DNA from: CAXXOK01 sp963663285
Lineage (GTDB): Bacteria; Bacillota; Clostridia; Christensenellales; Aristaeellaceae
DNA: 64,000 nt
Reading direction: 5' to 3'
Assembly: GCA_963663285.2 (NCBI GenBank)
Contig: CAXXNI010000002.1
Span: 496,001-560,000, forward strand
Shown here: positions 34,204 through 43,471 of the stretch, one piece after another
Layout of the letters: each line of letters opens with the position of its first letter
Position numbering within the stretch: the stretch's first letter is position 1
Made by a program: the position numbers and the translations under genes
The notes under the pieces: generated by a model
The model's input: the letters and a program-made list of their open reading frames with translations, nothing else
What the model was told of the DNA's origin: nothing
The model's database searches: none

Positions 34204-35229
34204 ATGGCTGTTACTATAAAAGAGTTATCAAAAAGATGCGGATTGTCTATATCAACTGTTAGTAAAGCGTTGAATGGATATACAGATATCAGTGAGGCGA
34301 CGCGTGAAACCGTAACGAAGGTTGCCAAGGAGATGGGGTATTACCCCAATGCGCATGCGCGTGCGTTGAAAACAAAGCGAAGCTATAACCTTGGTGTTCT
34401 CTTTGTAGATGATACGCAAAGCGGACTTACGCATGCCTTTTTTTCCTTTGTTTTAGAGAATTTTAAAAAGGAAGCAGAACGGCATGGTTATGATGTTACC
34501 TTTATTAGCCATAATATGGGTGAAACATCCATGACGTATCTGGAGCATTGCCATTACCGTGAAGTAGACGGCGTGTGCATTGCCTGTATCGATTTTTTAG
34601 ATACAGAAGTTACACAGCTTGTTAACAGCGAGTTGCCGATTGTAACGATTGACCATTTGTTCAATAACCGTATGGGTATCCAGTCCAATAACGTTGAAGG
34701 GATACGCCAACTGGTTGACTACATTTACACCAAGGGGCACCGTAAGATTGCCTATATTCATGGTCCCAGAAGCGCTGTTACAGACATGCGTTTAGGCTCT
34801 TTTTACCGGACGATGGAATTCTATCAGGTTCCTGTACCGGAAGAATACATTGAGTCCTGCGAGTATAACGACCCTTCATCCGCATTCACGGCGACAAAAA
34901 AATTGCTGTCGCTGCCAAACCGGCCAACTTGCATTTTAATTTCGGATGATTACGCAGCGCTTGGCGCCTATGAAGCGGCCGCTGATATGGGGCTGCAAAT
35001 ACCACAGGATATATCGATAGCCGGTTATGATGGTATCCCTATGATGCAGCTGATGAAACCACGCTTGACAAGTGTGCTGCAGGATACGCACCGGATAGGG
35101 GCAGAGGCGGCCAGCAAGCTGGTTCAGCTGATCGAAAGTCCTAAAACGACGATCCCAGAAATCACAGTGATACCTTGTACGCTGATCGAAGGCGAAACCG
35201 TCGGCGAACCGCCGAAACAAGACCATTAA
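34204..35229 (+). CDS. LacI/GalR-family transcriptional regulator
   Basis: 341 residues. The N-terminal HTH (~1-55) is TIKELSKRCGLSISTVSKALNG with the hinge helix YYPNAHARALKT, followed by a periplasmic-binding-protein-like ligand domain (~60-330) with NLGVLFVDD, VDGVCIACID, GHRKIAYIHGP, TCILISDDYAALGAYEAA and SIAGYDGIPMMQLMKPRLTSV. Such proteins repress or activate sugar genes and release DNA on binding a sugar. The next gene is a GH94 cellobiose phosphorylase, with a matching operator-like site between them, so a cello-oligosaccharide or sugar phosphate is the likely effector. Ribosome binding site is weak (GGGAC). Confidence 0.92.
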   Translation: MAVTIKELSKRCGLSISTVSKALNGYTDISEATRETVTKVAKEMGYYPNAHARALKTKRSYNLGVLFVDDTQSGLTHAFFSFVLENFKKEAERHGYDVTFISHNMGETSMTYLEHCHYREVDGVCIACIDFLDTEVTQLVNSELPIVTIDHLFNNRMGIQSNNVEGIRQLVDYIYTKGHRKIAYIHGPRSAVTDMRLGSFYRTMEFYQVPVPEEYIESCEYNDPSSAFTATKKLLSLPNRPTCILISDDYAALGAYEAAADMGLQIPQDISIAGYDGIPMMQLMKPRLTSVLQDTHRIGAEAASKLVQLIESPKTTIPEITVIPCTLIEGETVGEPPKQDH

Positions 35230-35239
35230 CAACACAGCA

Positions 35240-35286
35240 ACGGCTGCAAATTTTACCGCGAAAAGCGGAAGGAAAGGTGCAGCCGT
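35240..35286 (+). terminator. Hairpin after the lacI-type gene
   Basis: ACGGCTGCA pairs with TGCAGCCGT, enclosing a second small hairpin CCGC-gaaaa-GCGG. The T-run afterwards is poor, so it may be an RNA-stabilising or attenuating structure rather than a strong terminator. A further hairpin CACCTCT-gtaaa-AGAGGTG lies at 35341-35359. Confidence 0.45.
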
Positions 35287-35388
35287 TCCTCGTGCTTGCT
35301 CATGAATGAATATGAAAAAGGATAGGTGAGGCGAAGTTGACACCTCTGTAAAAGAGGTGAAAACAGGAGAGGATAAGCATTTTCAACG

Positions 35389-35405
35389 TTACGAAAACGT
35401 TTCAG
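35389..35405 (+). promoter_or_regulatory. LacI-type operator upstream of GH94
   Basis: TTACGAAAACGTTTCAG contains the near-palindromic core GAAAACGTTTC typical of LacI/GalR and CcpA sites. It lies about 150 bases before the GH94 start and shares ACGAAAACG with the site in the regulator's own promoter. Confidence 0.5.
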
Positions 35406-35552
35406 TTTTTAATTCTGCAATTATTTCTAGCTAAATACCAGTTGGGTACCATCTGTATCTTTGCGATTTTATGAATCGTATAAACTACAGAGGGAAGAAG
35501 AAAGCACATTCACGGTAATTACGCATTTTGCGAAGATAAAGGAGTACGAGCT

Positions 35553-37994
35553 ATGAATTTCGGCACTTATGATGATGCGCAACGAGAATTTGTAATAACG
35601 CAGCCGGATACCCCCTATCCCTGGATTAACTATCTGGGCAGCGAGGACTTTTTTTCGCTCATCAGCAATACGTCCGGCGGTTATTCTTTTTATAAGGACG
35701 CACGCTTGCTTCGCTTAACGCGATACCGTTATAACAATGTACCAACCGATGTGGGCGGTAAGTATTATTATCTTCGGGATGGAAACACGGTGTGGAATCC
35801 CGGCTGGCAGCCGACCCAGACCAAGTTGGATCAATACGAGTGCCGGCATGGCATGGGCTATACGATCATCACATCCAAGAAAAATGGGCTAAAAGCAGAG
35901 CAATGCGTTATGGTGCCGCGTGGCTATCGTGCCGAAGTGACACGCTTAACCCTGCGTAATGAAAGTACGCAGGAAAAATCAATCAGCTTATATAGCTTGG
36001 TGGAGTTTTGCCTGTGGAATGCTAATGATGACGCGACGAACTTTCAGCGTAATTATGCTTTGGCAGAAATGGAAATTGAACAGGACGGCTCTACCATTTA
36101 CCATAAATCAGAATACCGGGAACGCCGTAATCATTATGCGGTTTTCGCGGTAAATGCCGATGTTGACGGATATGATACCGACCGTGAAAGTTTCATGGGT
36201 TTATATAATGGCTTTAACGCGCCCAAAGTGGTAACGAACGACCAGCCTACCAACAGCGTTGCACACGGTTGGGCGCCGATTGCCAGCCATTGCATTCGCC
36301 GTACGCTCAAGCCGGGCGAAGGGGCAAGTTTCATTTTCGTGCTTGGGTATTGTGAAAGCCCGAAGGATCAAAAGTTCATCGCGCCGGGTGTGATCAATAA
36401 GCAGGATGCTCACGAACTGCTAGCGCAGTTCCGTACCGACGAGCAGTTTGCTGTTCATCTGGCTGAATTGAAAACATACTGGAGCGAGCTGCTTAACCGG
36501 TTTACCGTACAAACCGCCGATGAACGGCTAAACCGGCAGGTGAATGTTTGGAATCAATACCAGTGCATGGTTACGTTTAACATGAGCCGTTCCGCCAGTT
36601 ATTTTGAAAGTGGAATCGGGCGCGGCATGGGCTTTAGGGATTGCAGTCAGGATCTACTTGGATTTGTACATTTAATACCGCAGCGTGCGCGTGATCGTAT
36701 ACTGGATATTGCGGCTACGCAATTCCCGGATGGAAGCGCCTACCACCAATATCAGCCACTGACAAAGCGGGGCAATTTGGACGTAGGCAGCGGCTTTAAT
36801 GACGATCCGCTTTGGCTGCTCTATGCGGTTAGTGCCTATTTAAAGGAAACCGGTGATATGAGCCTGCTGGAGGAAATAGTAGACTTTGATAACGATGCTT
36901 CGCAGGCTGCACCCATGAAGGAACATTTGCGCAGAGCCTTCCATTATACGGCTGAGCATTGCGGCCCGCACGGGCTGCCGTTAATCGGTAGGGCAGACTG
37001 GAACGATTGCCTGAACTTGAATTGTTTCTCCGCCGAACCTGGTGAGAGCTTCCAAACGATCACCAACAACGACACAGGCATTGCGGAAAGCGTATTTATT
37101 GCCGGCATGTTTGTGGGTGTGGCGGATGATTATATTCAGCTATGCGATGTGACTGGGGATCAGGTTGAAGCTGCATTCGCCCGGGAGCAGAAAGCAGCTA
37201 TGGTTGCAGCTGTTGAAAAGTTCGGCTGGGATGGGCAGTGGTTTATACGTGCCTATGACGCAAACGGCGATAAAGTAGGCTCTGACGAGTGCGAAGAAGG
37301 TAAAATTTTCATCGAACCACAAGGGATGTGCGTTATGGCGGGCATCGGCAAAGAAAACGGGATGGCGCAAAAAGCGCTGGATGCGACCCGCGAAAAGCTG
37401 ATGTTTGAATATGGCGTTGTGCTTAACTGGCCCGCTTACAAGCAGTACTATCTCAACTTGGGCGAAATCAGCACCTACCCGCCAGGATACAAAGAGAACG
37501 GATCGGTTTTCTGCCACAATAACCCGTGGATTGTAATTGCCGAAACGGTGCTGGGTCACGGTGACCGTGCTTTTGATGTATACCGCCGTACTTCTCCCGC
37601 TTACGTGGAGGATCAGCAATTGCACCGCACAGAGCCGTATGTGTATTGCCAGACGGTGAATGGTAAAGAAAGCTACAAACCGGGCGAAGGGAAAAACAGC
37701 TGGCTTACCGGCACGGCAGCATGGAACTTTTATGCTGTGTCCCAGTCTATATTTGGGATAAAGCCGCAGCTGGATGGCTTGATGGTAGATCCGTGCCTGC
37801 CAGCGCAGCTTCGTGAGGTACAGGTGCACCGTTCTTTCCGTGGGTGTAATTATGAAATTGCCATTCACAACATCAGCGGCAGCGAGAAAGGCCGTGTGGA
37901 AATACGTGTGGATGGGCAAAAGCTGGAAGGGCAGACGATCCCTGCCGGATCGGAAACAGGAAAAACCTATCAGGTCGATGTAACCATCCGTTGA
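35553..37994 (+). CDS. GH94 cellobiose phosphorylase
   Basis: 813 residues, the same size as known cellobiose phosphorylases, which split cellobiose with phosphate into glucose 1-phosphate and glucose in the cytoplasm. Domains in order are an N-terminal beta-sandwich (~1-280), a helical linker (~290-320) and the (alpha/alpha)6 barrel with SRSASYFESGIGRGMGFRDC, YQPLTKRGNLDVGSGFNDDP, the catalytic acid in GRADWNDCLNLN (~488), IEPQGMCVMAGI and FCHNNPWIVIAET (phosphate site), then a C-terminal beta domain. DWNDCLN favours cellobiose over chitobiose phosphorylase. AAAGGAG precedes the ATG. It forms a regulatory unit with the LacI protein. Energy is saved because glucose 1-phosphate needs no ATP. 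Confidence 0.92.
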   Translation: MNFGTYDDAQREFVITQPDTPYPWINYLGSEDFFSLISNTSGGYSFYKDARLLRLTRYRYNNVPTDVGGKYYYLRDGNTVWNPGWQPTQTKLDQYECRHGMGYTIITSKKNGLKAEQCVMVPRGYRAEVTRLTLRNESTQEKSISLYSLVEFCLWNANDDATNFQRNYALAEMEIEQDGSTIYHKSEYRERRNHYAVFAVNADVDGYDTDRESFMGLYNGFNAPKVVTNDQPTNSVAHGWAPIASHCIRRTLKPGEGASFIFVLGYCESPKDQKFIAPGVINKQDAHELLAQFRTDEQFAVHLAELKTYWSELLNRFTVQTADERLNRQVNVWNQYQCMVTFNMSRSASYFESGIGRGMGFRDCSQDLLGFVHLIPQRARDRILDIAATQFPDGSAYHQYQPLTKRGNLDVGSGFNDDPLWLLYAVSAYLKETGDMSLLEEIVDFDNDASQAAPMKEHLRRAFHYTAEHCGPHGLPLIGRADWNDCLNLNCFSAEPGESFQTITNNDTGIAESVFIAGMFVGVADDYIQLCDVTGDQVEAAFAREQKAAMVAAVEKFGWDGQWFIRAYDANGDKVGSDECEEGKIFIEPQGMCVMAGIGKENGMAQKALDATREKLMFEYGVVLNWPAYKQYYLNLGEISTYPPGYKENGSVFCHNNPWIVIAETVLGHGDRAFDVYRRTSPAYVEDQQLHRTEPYVYCQTVNGKESYKPGEGKNSWLTGTAAWNFYAVSQSIFGIKPQLDGLMVDPCLPAQLREVQVHRSFRGCNYEIAIHNISGSEKGRVEIRVDGQKLEGQTIPAGSETGKTYQVDVTIR

Positions 37995-38026
37995 TCCTCT
38001 TAAGAATAATGGATTAAAAGTCAGAT

Positions 38027-38061
38027 AATAGGCGGCGTTTTTATAAAAAACGCCGCCTATT
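38027..38061. terminator. Bidirectional terminator after GH94
   Basis: AATAGGCGGCGTTTTT pairs with AAAAACGCCGCCTATT around a 3-base loop; T-runs within both arms serve both strands. Confidence 0.85.
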
Positions 38062-38217
38062 GCTTGTTATATCTTTTTTGCTGTGATAAGTAACTGCTCA
38101 TTAACATTAAAATAGCATACCGGAATATAAAATCCGTTAAACCGAATGGACATATGATTAATACATCAGTAGTAACCATTTTCACCGGCAAGGAATTGGC
38201 ATTTTTATATTACATGG

Positions 38218-38952
38218 TTACATTGCGCTGGGGTAGATCACATCATCTGGCAGGGTAATCGCCAGTGCTTCCACCGTTTCTCCGGATCTATCCCCGTTAT
38301 AATAAACCAACAGCCGCGCACCTTCGGCAGGCAAGGCGAGAATATCCGTGCTGGGGGATAGCGCTATTTGATATGTGATATCATCATCTGTCGTAAACTT
38401 AAATCCATCACTTATCAAGCCGGAGACAACACCTTGTAATGTAGGCACCGATAGATACACGGCTGTTACCTGCGGAGGATAGCTAAGCGCCATGACTCCA
38501 TTATAATACAGCGTAATGGAAACCCCTTGATAAACAGGGCTTAACACGCCAGAGGTATGTACGATTACCGTACCAAGCAACGCATCCCCGTCAACAGTAA
38601 AGCCGTCGTTTAAAATAGCGTTGACAGTACCGGTGACAGTGAAGCAGGATACTTTATCCGCTTGTACTTGCGGCGGGATGCTTTTCGTCATACTGCCGTT
38701 GTAGGCTACGTAAACATATTGCCCGGCAGCTAACGTATAAGCCGCCGCAACTCCTTCATATACAGTAGAAGACGGGTCCAAATTTACTTGCACACTGCCA
38801 TATGCAATATCATCCATTAGAAAATAATTATCTTTGGTTTCGGTAATCAGCCCTTCCAGCGTTGCACCAGTGTTATCCTGCGCAAATGCGGCAGTGCCGG
38901 AAAACAGGAGCAGTAATAGCGTTAATAATAAGTATTCTGCTTTTTTAAGCAT
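38218..38952 (-). CDS. Secreted protein with three tandem ~65-residue repeats
   Basis: 244 residues. A signal peptide (MLKKAEYLLLTLLLLLFSGTAAFA, cleaved after AFA) is followed by three related units starting near residues 30, 106 and 172. Each has a pattern G-x-(I/V)-x-x-(I/L)-x-(D/K)-x-F, a short acidic turn, a beta strand ending in a T/S-x-x-Y or L turn, and a YNG segment; the first two end SIPPQVQA and SYPPQVTA. This looks like a repeated all-beta domain; no family is recognised. AGGAGG-like GGGAGGG precedes the ATG. It is monocistronic between terminators. Exported function unknown. Confidence 0.7.
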   Translation of the reverse strand: MLKKAEYLLLTLLLLLFSGTAAFAQDNTGATLEGLITETKDNYFLMDDIAYGSVQVNLDPSSTVYEGVAAAYTLAAGQYVYVAYNGSMTKSIPPQVQADKVSCFTVTGTVNAILNDGFTVDGDALLGTVIVHTSGVLSPVYQGVSITLYYNGVMALSYPPQVTAVYLSVPTLQGVVSGLISDGFKFTTDDDITYQIALSPSTDILALPAEGARLLVYYNGDRSGETVEALAITLPDDVIYPSAM

Positions 38953-38994
38953 CGTTCATCCCTCCCGTTCAAAAGCAGTTAAGCTCCTAAAACA

Positions 38995-39015
38995 GAAAAA
39001 ACCTGCGTATGCAGG
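38995..39015 (-). terminator. Intrinsic terminator of the walJ-rlmH operon
   Basis: On the minus strand CCTGC-atac-GCAGG is followed by six or more T, three bases after the rlmH stop. Confidence 0.85.
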
Positions 39016-39018
39016 CGT

Positions 39019-39498
39019 TTATTTATGGTATCGTTGACCGGCGTTGATCTTGGAAGCTCGATATAGCTGCTCGGCCAACACCACACGCGCCAGTTGATGC
39101 GGGAAAGTCATGCGACTCATTCCCATTTTCTCGTTGGCCCGTGATAATACCATGTCGTGTAATCCTAAAGAACCGCCGATGACAAACACAATATCGCTGC
39201 GGCCAGATACCAGAAGCGTCTGTAATTTAGCGGCAAGCTCTTCGCTGGTATGCTGCGGTCCATCCACACAGAGTGCAACCACATAGGCGCTCTCCGGTAT
39301 TTTTTGTAAAAGGCGTTCGCCTTCGGTACGAAGCACGCGGTCAACGGCGGGCTGTGATAGCTGCTTGGGTTCGGGCTCGTCAGCAACTTCTACCACCTTG
39401 CAGGGTAATAATGTGGATAGGCGCTTGGTATATTCGCGTACAGCGTCTGCATAAAACCGTTCCCGTATTTTGCCAACACATAGCAGAGTGAGCGCCAT
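39019..39498 (-). CDS. rlmH: 23S rRNA (pseudouridine1915-N3)-methyltransferase RlmH
   Basis: 159 residues, the standard RlmH length. This SPOUT-fold enzyme methylates pseudouridine 1915 in helix 69 of 23S rRNA in the assembled ribosome. Visible are the N-terminal LLCVGKIRERFYADAVREYTKRL, the knot region VVALCVDGPQHTSEELAAKL, the SAM loop FVIGGSLGLHD and the C-terminal MTFPHQLARVVLAEQLYRA ... YHK, which are family hallmarks. The ATG at 39498 follows the upstream stop by one base and has AGGGAG nine bases before it. It is the last gene of a walJ-small ORF-rlmH operon, a common Firmicutes order. Confidence 0.96.
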   Translation of the reverse strand: MALTLLCVGKIRERFYADAVREYTKRLSTLLPCKVVEVADEPEPKQLSQPAVDRVLRTEGERLLQKIPESAYVVALCVDGPQHTSEELAAKLQTLLVSGRSDIVFVIGGSLGLHDMVLSRANEKMGMSRMTFPHQLARVVLAEQLYRASKINAGQRYHK

Positions 39499-39499
39499 T

Positions 39500-39766
39500 T
39501 TATTGCTCTCCCTGTTCAAGGATAAATAGTGTTGCATCTACAAGAATATCGCGGAAAAGACGGCCGAAATACGACTCATCCCCATTGCGGATAAACAGGC
39601 AGGTGAATCCTTCCTGTTGCGTAACCTGTTCCACCGTATGCGCATGGCCGCGTATATCGCGTATGGTACAACCGTCGGCAAAGGCATCGCAGTCGCCCTC
39701 GCTTACCAACAGGGTAATCCCATAACCGGGCATGATCACCGGCTCGTCTAAAACACGGAACTCCAT
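39500..39766 (-). CDS. Small conserved-looking protein between walJ and rlmH
   Basis: 88 residues, acidic, without signal or membrane segments. It begins MEFRVLDEPVIMPGYG and has an alternating strand pattern (ITLLVSEGDCDAFADG, TCLFIRNGD), suggesting a small beta-rich fold. I do not recognise the family. GGAGG precedes the ATG, and it is separated from rlmH by a single base, so it is a real, co-translated gene. Its fixed place between walJ and rlmH is the only functional hint. Confidence 0.7.
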   Translation of the reverse strand: MEFRVLDEPVIMPGYGITLLVSEGDCDAFADGCTIRDIRGHAHTVEQVTQQEGFTCLFIRNGDESYFGRLFRDILVDATLFILEQGEQ

Positions 39767-39808
39767 TTTTCCTCCTGTATATCGGGTAAGAGAGTAAAAA
39801 GCGTTTGG

Positions 39809-40603
39809 CTACTTCACCTGATATAGATAGCTGGCTTGGTAACGGGAAGCAACATGCAACGTTACATCCTGCCCGACATCGGCGCCGGCCGAGGTGAGCG
39901 CAGTGTGTGCGGTGCGATAGGCTATATCCGGCGTATTGTTCTCGCTGCTTAGATGCCCCAGCAGCAGGTGGCGTGTACCGCATTGGGCTAACCGTACGGC
40001 GGCATCTGCGCCTGCATCGTTGCTTAAATGCCCTTTTCTGCCAAGAATACGGCTTTTCAGGCGAGCCGGGTAATGCGTGTTGCTTTTTAACAAATCAGGA
40101 TCGTGGTTGCTCTCCAATAATACAATTTCCGCACCTGTAACGGCGTCGCAAACCGTTTGAGAGAAGTAGCCAAGATCGGTTGCGATAGCAACGCTGTGAT
40201 TACCGACAAAAAAACGGTAACCGACCGGGTCGTTCGCGTCATGCGGGATTGAAAACGGTGCGATTTCAAAATCATCCAGAAAGAAGCTTTCTCCGGGCGT
40301 GATGGATACCCGGTTACACGCAGGTATCGCGCCGATCGAAGCGGGCATTCCATCCCAAGTGCCTTCCGTCGCATAAATAGGTACGCCCAGCTTGCGGCTG
40401 ACCACACCGATGCCTTTAATGTGATCGCTATGCTCATGTGTGACCAAAATTGCGTGTATCGCGGAGGGATCTAACTTTGCGAGCGTCAGCGCTTCCAACG
40501 TTTGTTTACCGCTCATGCCGCAATCAATTAAAATAGCGCCCCGTTCCGTACCCAGGTACGCTGCGTTACCGCTGGAGCCGCTGAAAAGTGTACAAAATTG
40601 CAA
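39809..40603 (-). CDS. walJ: WalJ/YycJ metallo-beta-lactamase-fold hydrolase
   Basis: 264 residues. The sequence begins FCTLFSGSSGNAAYLG and contains the metal motif THEHSDHIKG, IATDLGY, LLLESNHDPDLL, GRKGHLSNDAGAD and LLGHLSSENNTPDIAY, all typical of YycJ/WalJ, a 5'-to-3' exonuclease-like MBL protein associated with the WalKR cell-wall regulon and DNA repair. The start is a TTG at 40603 with AAAGGCGG about eight bases upstream; no better start is present. No walK or walR gene lies in the window, but the order walJ-x-rlmH is kept. Name given from strong motif agreement. Confidence 0.9.
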   Translation of the reverse strand: MQFCTLFSGSSGNAAYLGTERGAILIDCGMSGKQTLEALTLAKLDPSAIHAILVTHEHSDHIKGIGVVSRKLGVPIYATEGTWDGMPASIGAIPACNRVSITPGESFFLDDFEIAPFSIPHDANDPVGYRFFVGNHSVAIATDLGYFSQTVCDAVTGAEIVLLESNHDPDLLKSNTHYPARLKSRILGRKGHLSNDAGADAAVRLAQCGTRHLLLGHLSSENNTPDIAYRTAHTALTSAGADVGQDVTLHVASRYQASYLYQVK

Positions 40604-41083
40604 AAGGACGCCGCCTTTCTATATTGCCAGCCGAGATAATACCGCAAAATGTAGTGATAAAACCATCCGTATTCTACCACGAATAGCAGTGTATCGCAAT
40701 ATGGAGATAAAGGGGTTGCGGAGCGAAAAGAGTGGCGGCTATCGGGATAATCGTGCTGCATAGATGGAATATAGGCATCAACAGCGGCTTGTTTTTACAG
40801 GTGTATCGTCATTCCAATTCCTTATGTGTTGGTAAATCATAGGGTTCTCCCATCATAAATTCGGACAGGATGGAATCATTGCTTTACTTCGTTTTAAGTC
40901 CACTAATCGAAAAGTGCTTATTGTTCTAACAAAATTCCTACTCTACTGCTTATCATCAGCAATATCTCATGGGCTTTGATTTAAACGTTTAAATGCTTGT
41001 TATAGTTATACTTTACGGCTGAAATTAATGCTGTTATCGCACGCGGCGCTACTGGCGGGCATACAAAGTCGAAGATACATGTG
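40604..41083. other. Intergenic region with a 16 bp perfect palindrome
   Basis: About 480 bases without a plausible gene. It contains ATTTAAACGTTTAAAT at 40979-40994, a perfect palindrome with the AAACGTTT core of LacI-type operators, followed by a possible -10 (TATACT). It lies 375 bases upstream of walJ on that gene's side and after the terminator of the GDPD gene, so which gene it controls is unclear. Confidence 0.45.
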
Positions 41084-41085
41084 AA

Positions 41086-41108
41086 AAAGCGCGGCGTTGC
41101 CGCGCTTT
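41086..41108 (-). terminator. Intrinsic terminator of the MFS-GDPD operon
   Basis: AAAGCGCGGC-gtt-GCCGCGCTTT forms a perfect 10 bp stem; on the minus strand it is followed by a T-run. It lies 18 bases after the GDPD stop. Confidence 0.9.
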
Positions 41109-41126
41109 CAGGAAATAGCATTATCT

Positions 41127-41948
41127 TTATTTACCTTGATCCGGTGTAAACAGTTCAAAAATCGGCATGGCATACGCAGGGCGGGTATAATCCAACAAGC
41201 GCTGATCCCGTACCGTCCAAGCTGCGAGCAACGGATGGAAAAGATGCTTCATGAGCCACATCGACAGGTTATGGTCGTTGGCGCAATCGTAAGCGACAAA
41301 ATGGGGACGGCTGAATACGTTTACCAGCAGGTTTTTCAGCATTAGATGCGTAATTAAATCTGCCTCGCCAGGCTTGAAACGGTCGCCCATCGCCAACTGA
41401 CCACGGATGATTTGCGGCGCATGCTTGCGGAAATAGCGTACCGACAAGGGGTGAAAGGATTCCACACAGTACGGTCCTTGATAGGATTGAAGGGCTATGT
41501 GAGTCGCCGCGGCATTTTCCCGGGGTTTGCCATACGGTTTCACTTCTACGATCATTGGCGCCTTGCCGTCCACAAGCGTTAATAATTGCTGAAAGGTCGG
41601 TATGGGGGTGCCGTCCGGCAATTGCGGCAAGTCGGCATAGTTGGTATTCTTAATCTCCGCATCAACGCCGCAGACCCGCTTGGTATTCCCATCGTGGTGA
41701 ACGACCAGTATATTATCCGCCGTTAATTGCACATCCAGTTCAAAACCGTAACCTGCGTCGATCGCCTTTTGAAAAGCAGCCAAGCTGTTCTCGGGAACCG
41801 CGTGGTTACCATCATGCAAACCGCGATGGGCGTATAAACGGCCTGTTAGCTGGGATGCATCGGGATGCGTACGCCGGGGGGCAATCAACCATAAATATAG
41901 AATTACCAGAGCCAGTAAAGCCAGAACAGCCCAAATCAAACCGCTCAA
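41127..41948 (-). CDS. Membrane-anchored glycerophosphodiester phosphodiesterase
   Basis: 273 residues. One N-terminal transmembrane helix (IWAVLALLALVILYLWLI) is followed by a GDPD domain with YAHRGLH (His), VPENSLAAFQKAIDAGYGFELDVQLTADNILVVHHD (the E-D metal ligands and second His) and VEVKPYG. It should split glycerophosphodiesters from phospholipid breakdown into glycerol 3-phosphate and an alcohol, or act on related teichoic-acid-type substrates. It begins with TTG at 41948, two bases after the transporter stop, with AGGAG inside the end of that gene, so the two are co-translated. Confidence 0.87.
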   Translation of the reverse strand: MSGLIWAVLALLALVILYLWLIAPRRTHPDASQLTGRLYAHRGLHDGNHAVPENSLAAFQKAIDAGYGFELDVQLTADNILVVHHDGNTKRVCGVDAEIKNTNYADLPQLPDGTPIPTFQQLLTLVDGKAPMIVEVKPYGKPRENAAATHIALQSYQGPYCVESFHPLSVRYFRKHAPQIIRGQLAMGDRFKPGEADLITHLMLKNLLVNVFSRPHFVAYDCANDHNLSMWLMKHLFHPLLAAWTVRDQRLLDYTRPAYAMPIFELFTPDQGK

Positions 41949-41950
41949 GT

Positions 41951-43288
41951 TTAGTCATCTCCTACATCAAATGCTTCCAGATTGCTCTTCGGGGATTCCG
42001 GGCGCGAGTCGCCATGCTTTGTCAGTGAAATGGTAATAAAGGATATAGCGACCATGAACGCGGCATAAGGCGCAAGAATGCGGTACCCCAGAAATTGCAT
42101 TAAATATCCGCTCAAGATGGGGGTTACAATTTGTGCCGCCATGGAAAAAGTGTAATAATATCCGGTATATTGGCCTACGTCGCCACTTTTGCTGATCTCT
42201 ACAACCATTGGATAGCTGTTTACGTTGATGGTCGCCCAAGCAACGCCTACCAGCACAAACAGCACATACAGCAAGGGGGAGAAAGTGCTAAAAAGTCCAA
42301 GCGCAGCAAAGTTAAGCGCCAGCAAAGCTACGCCAAACTGAATCATCCGTTTGCGGCCAAACCGGGCCGAAAGGATGCCGACGGGGATGTAGCATATAAG
42401 CGCCGCGCCGGTAGCGACCATGAGAAAATTGGAGGCTATACTGAGATCGTAGCCCCATTGTTCAATTACATATTTTGTGAATACAGTGGTAACCGCATTG
42501 TACCCCATGAACCAGAAGAACACGGAGGCTAAAATGAGCAGCAGGCTTTTGCGTACTTCGGGAGAGAGCGACTGCAAACCGGCTTCGGCTCGTTTTTGCG
42601 CCGCGGCTTCGGCGCGGCGCTCTTCGGGGGTTTGCCGCGCGGCTTCTTCTGCGTCGTATGCATCGTTAATAGCTGTGGTTTCCGCTGCCAGTTTATTTTC
42701 TTTCACGGTGCGTAGCAGAATGGCTACGGCGACGATCATAAGGGCGGCAACGGATAAAAATAAATACATATAATTATCGGTACCGTCTTCGCGCTTAAAA
42801 ACAAGTATTTTCATAAAGATCAGGGTGTAAATACCACCGAGAGTGCCCATCAGGTTGATGATGGCGTTGCCCTTGGAACGAAGGGGTTTGGGCGTTACGT
42901 CCGGCATCAGGGCAACAGCAGGGGAGCGGTAGGTACCCATGGCAATCAGCAGCAATGCCAGCGAGATAATAAACAGCCAGAAGCTATGAATGTTATCAGC
43001 AAACGGCAGCAGGTTCATCAGCAAAACCGCGGCGGCTGTGCCACCAAGGATATATGGGGTACGGCGACCCAAACGGGTACGGGTTTTATCGGAAAACGCG
43101 CCGAACAACGGCAGTAAAAACAACGCAAGAATATTATCCAGCGACATAATAATACCGGAAGGGCCATCCTGCACGCCGAAGGTGTATTTCAAAATGAGTG
43201 GGACAATACTATCATACAATTGCCAGAAAGCACAGATAGATAGAAACGCAAGTCCTACGCGAACGGTACGGTGGGTATCCAGTTTCAT
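41951..43288 (-). CDS. MFS sugar transporter (SLC45/GPH-like)
   Basis: 445 residues with twelve predicted transmembrane helices. The loop after helix 2-3 has GAFSDKTRTRLGRRTPYIL, the MFS/SLC45 signature (D-x-x-x-x-R-x-G-R-R), and a second copy ILSARFGRKRMI appears in the C-terminal half. The central cytoplasmic loop (~195-245) is unusually long, charged and Ala/Glu/Arg-rich (EEAARQTPEERRAEAAAQK). Related proteins are sucrose- and disaccharide-proton symporters, so an oligosaccharide is the likely cargo. Strong AAGGAGG site. A LacI-type palindrome lies about 185 bases upstream. First gene of a two-gene operon with GDPD. Confidence 0.85.
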   Translation of the reverse strand: MKLDTHRTVRVGLAFLSICAFWQLYDSIVPLILKYTFGVQDGPSGIIMSLDNILALFLLPLFGAFSDKTRTRLGRRTPYILGGTAAAVLLMNLLPFADNIHSFWLFIISLALLLIAMGTYRSPAVALMPDVTPKPLRSKGNAIINLMGTLGGIYTLIFMKILVFKREDGTDNYMYLFLSVAALMIVAVAILLRTVKENKLAAETTAINDAYDAEEAARQTPEERRAEAAAQKRAEAGLQSLSPEVRKSLLLILASVFFWFMGYNAVTTVFTKYVIEQWGYDLSIASNFLMVATGAALICYIPVGILSARFGRKRMIQFGVALLALNFAALGLFSTFSPLLYVLFVLVGVAWATINVNSYPMVVEISKSGDVGQYTGYYYTFSMAAQIVTPILSGYLMQFLGYRILAPYAAFMVAISFITISLTKHGDSRPESPKSNLEAFDVGDD

Positions 43289-43471
43289 ACAGGGCGACCT
43301 CCTTATGATTCCGAACGATAATATTGTGAATCCATCATAACGCGCTGCCGGTGCAAAGTCAATCTACACATGCGTTATACAGATATTTTTAAGCATAACG
43401 CGCATAAATGCGGAAAGCAAGCCGTTTGCAATGAAATGTGTGTATAATCTGCGTTAATGATATGAACAGCC

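Noticed and set aside
37140..37919. Leftward 259-codon frame inside the GH94 gene
   Set aside because: Antisense shadow of a well-conserved enzyme, with no start signal.
40440..40763. 107-codon plus-strand frame opposite the walJ start
   Set aside because: It mostly overlaps walJ coding sequence on the other strand and has no domain or start signal.
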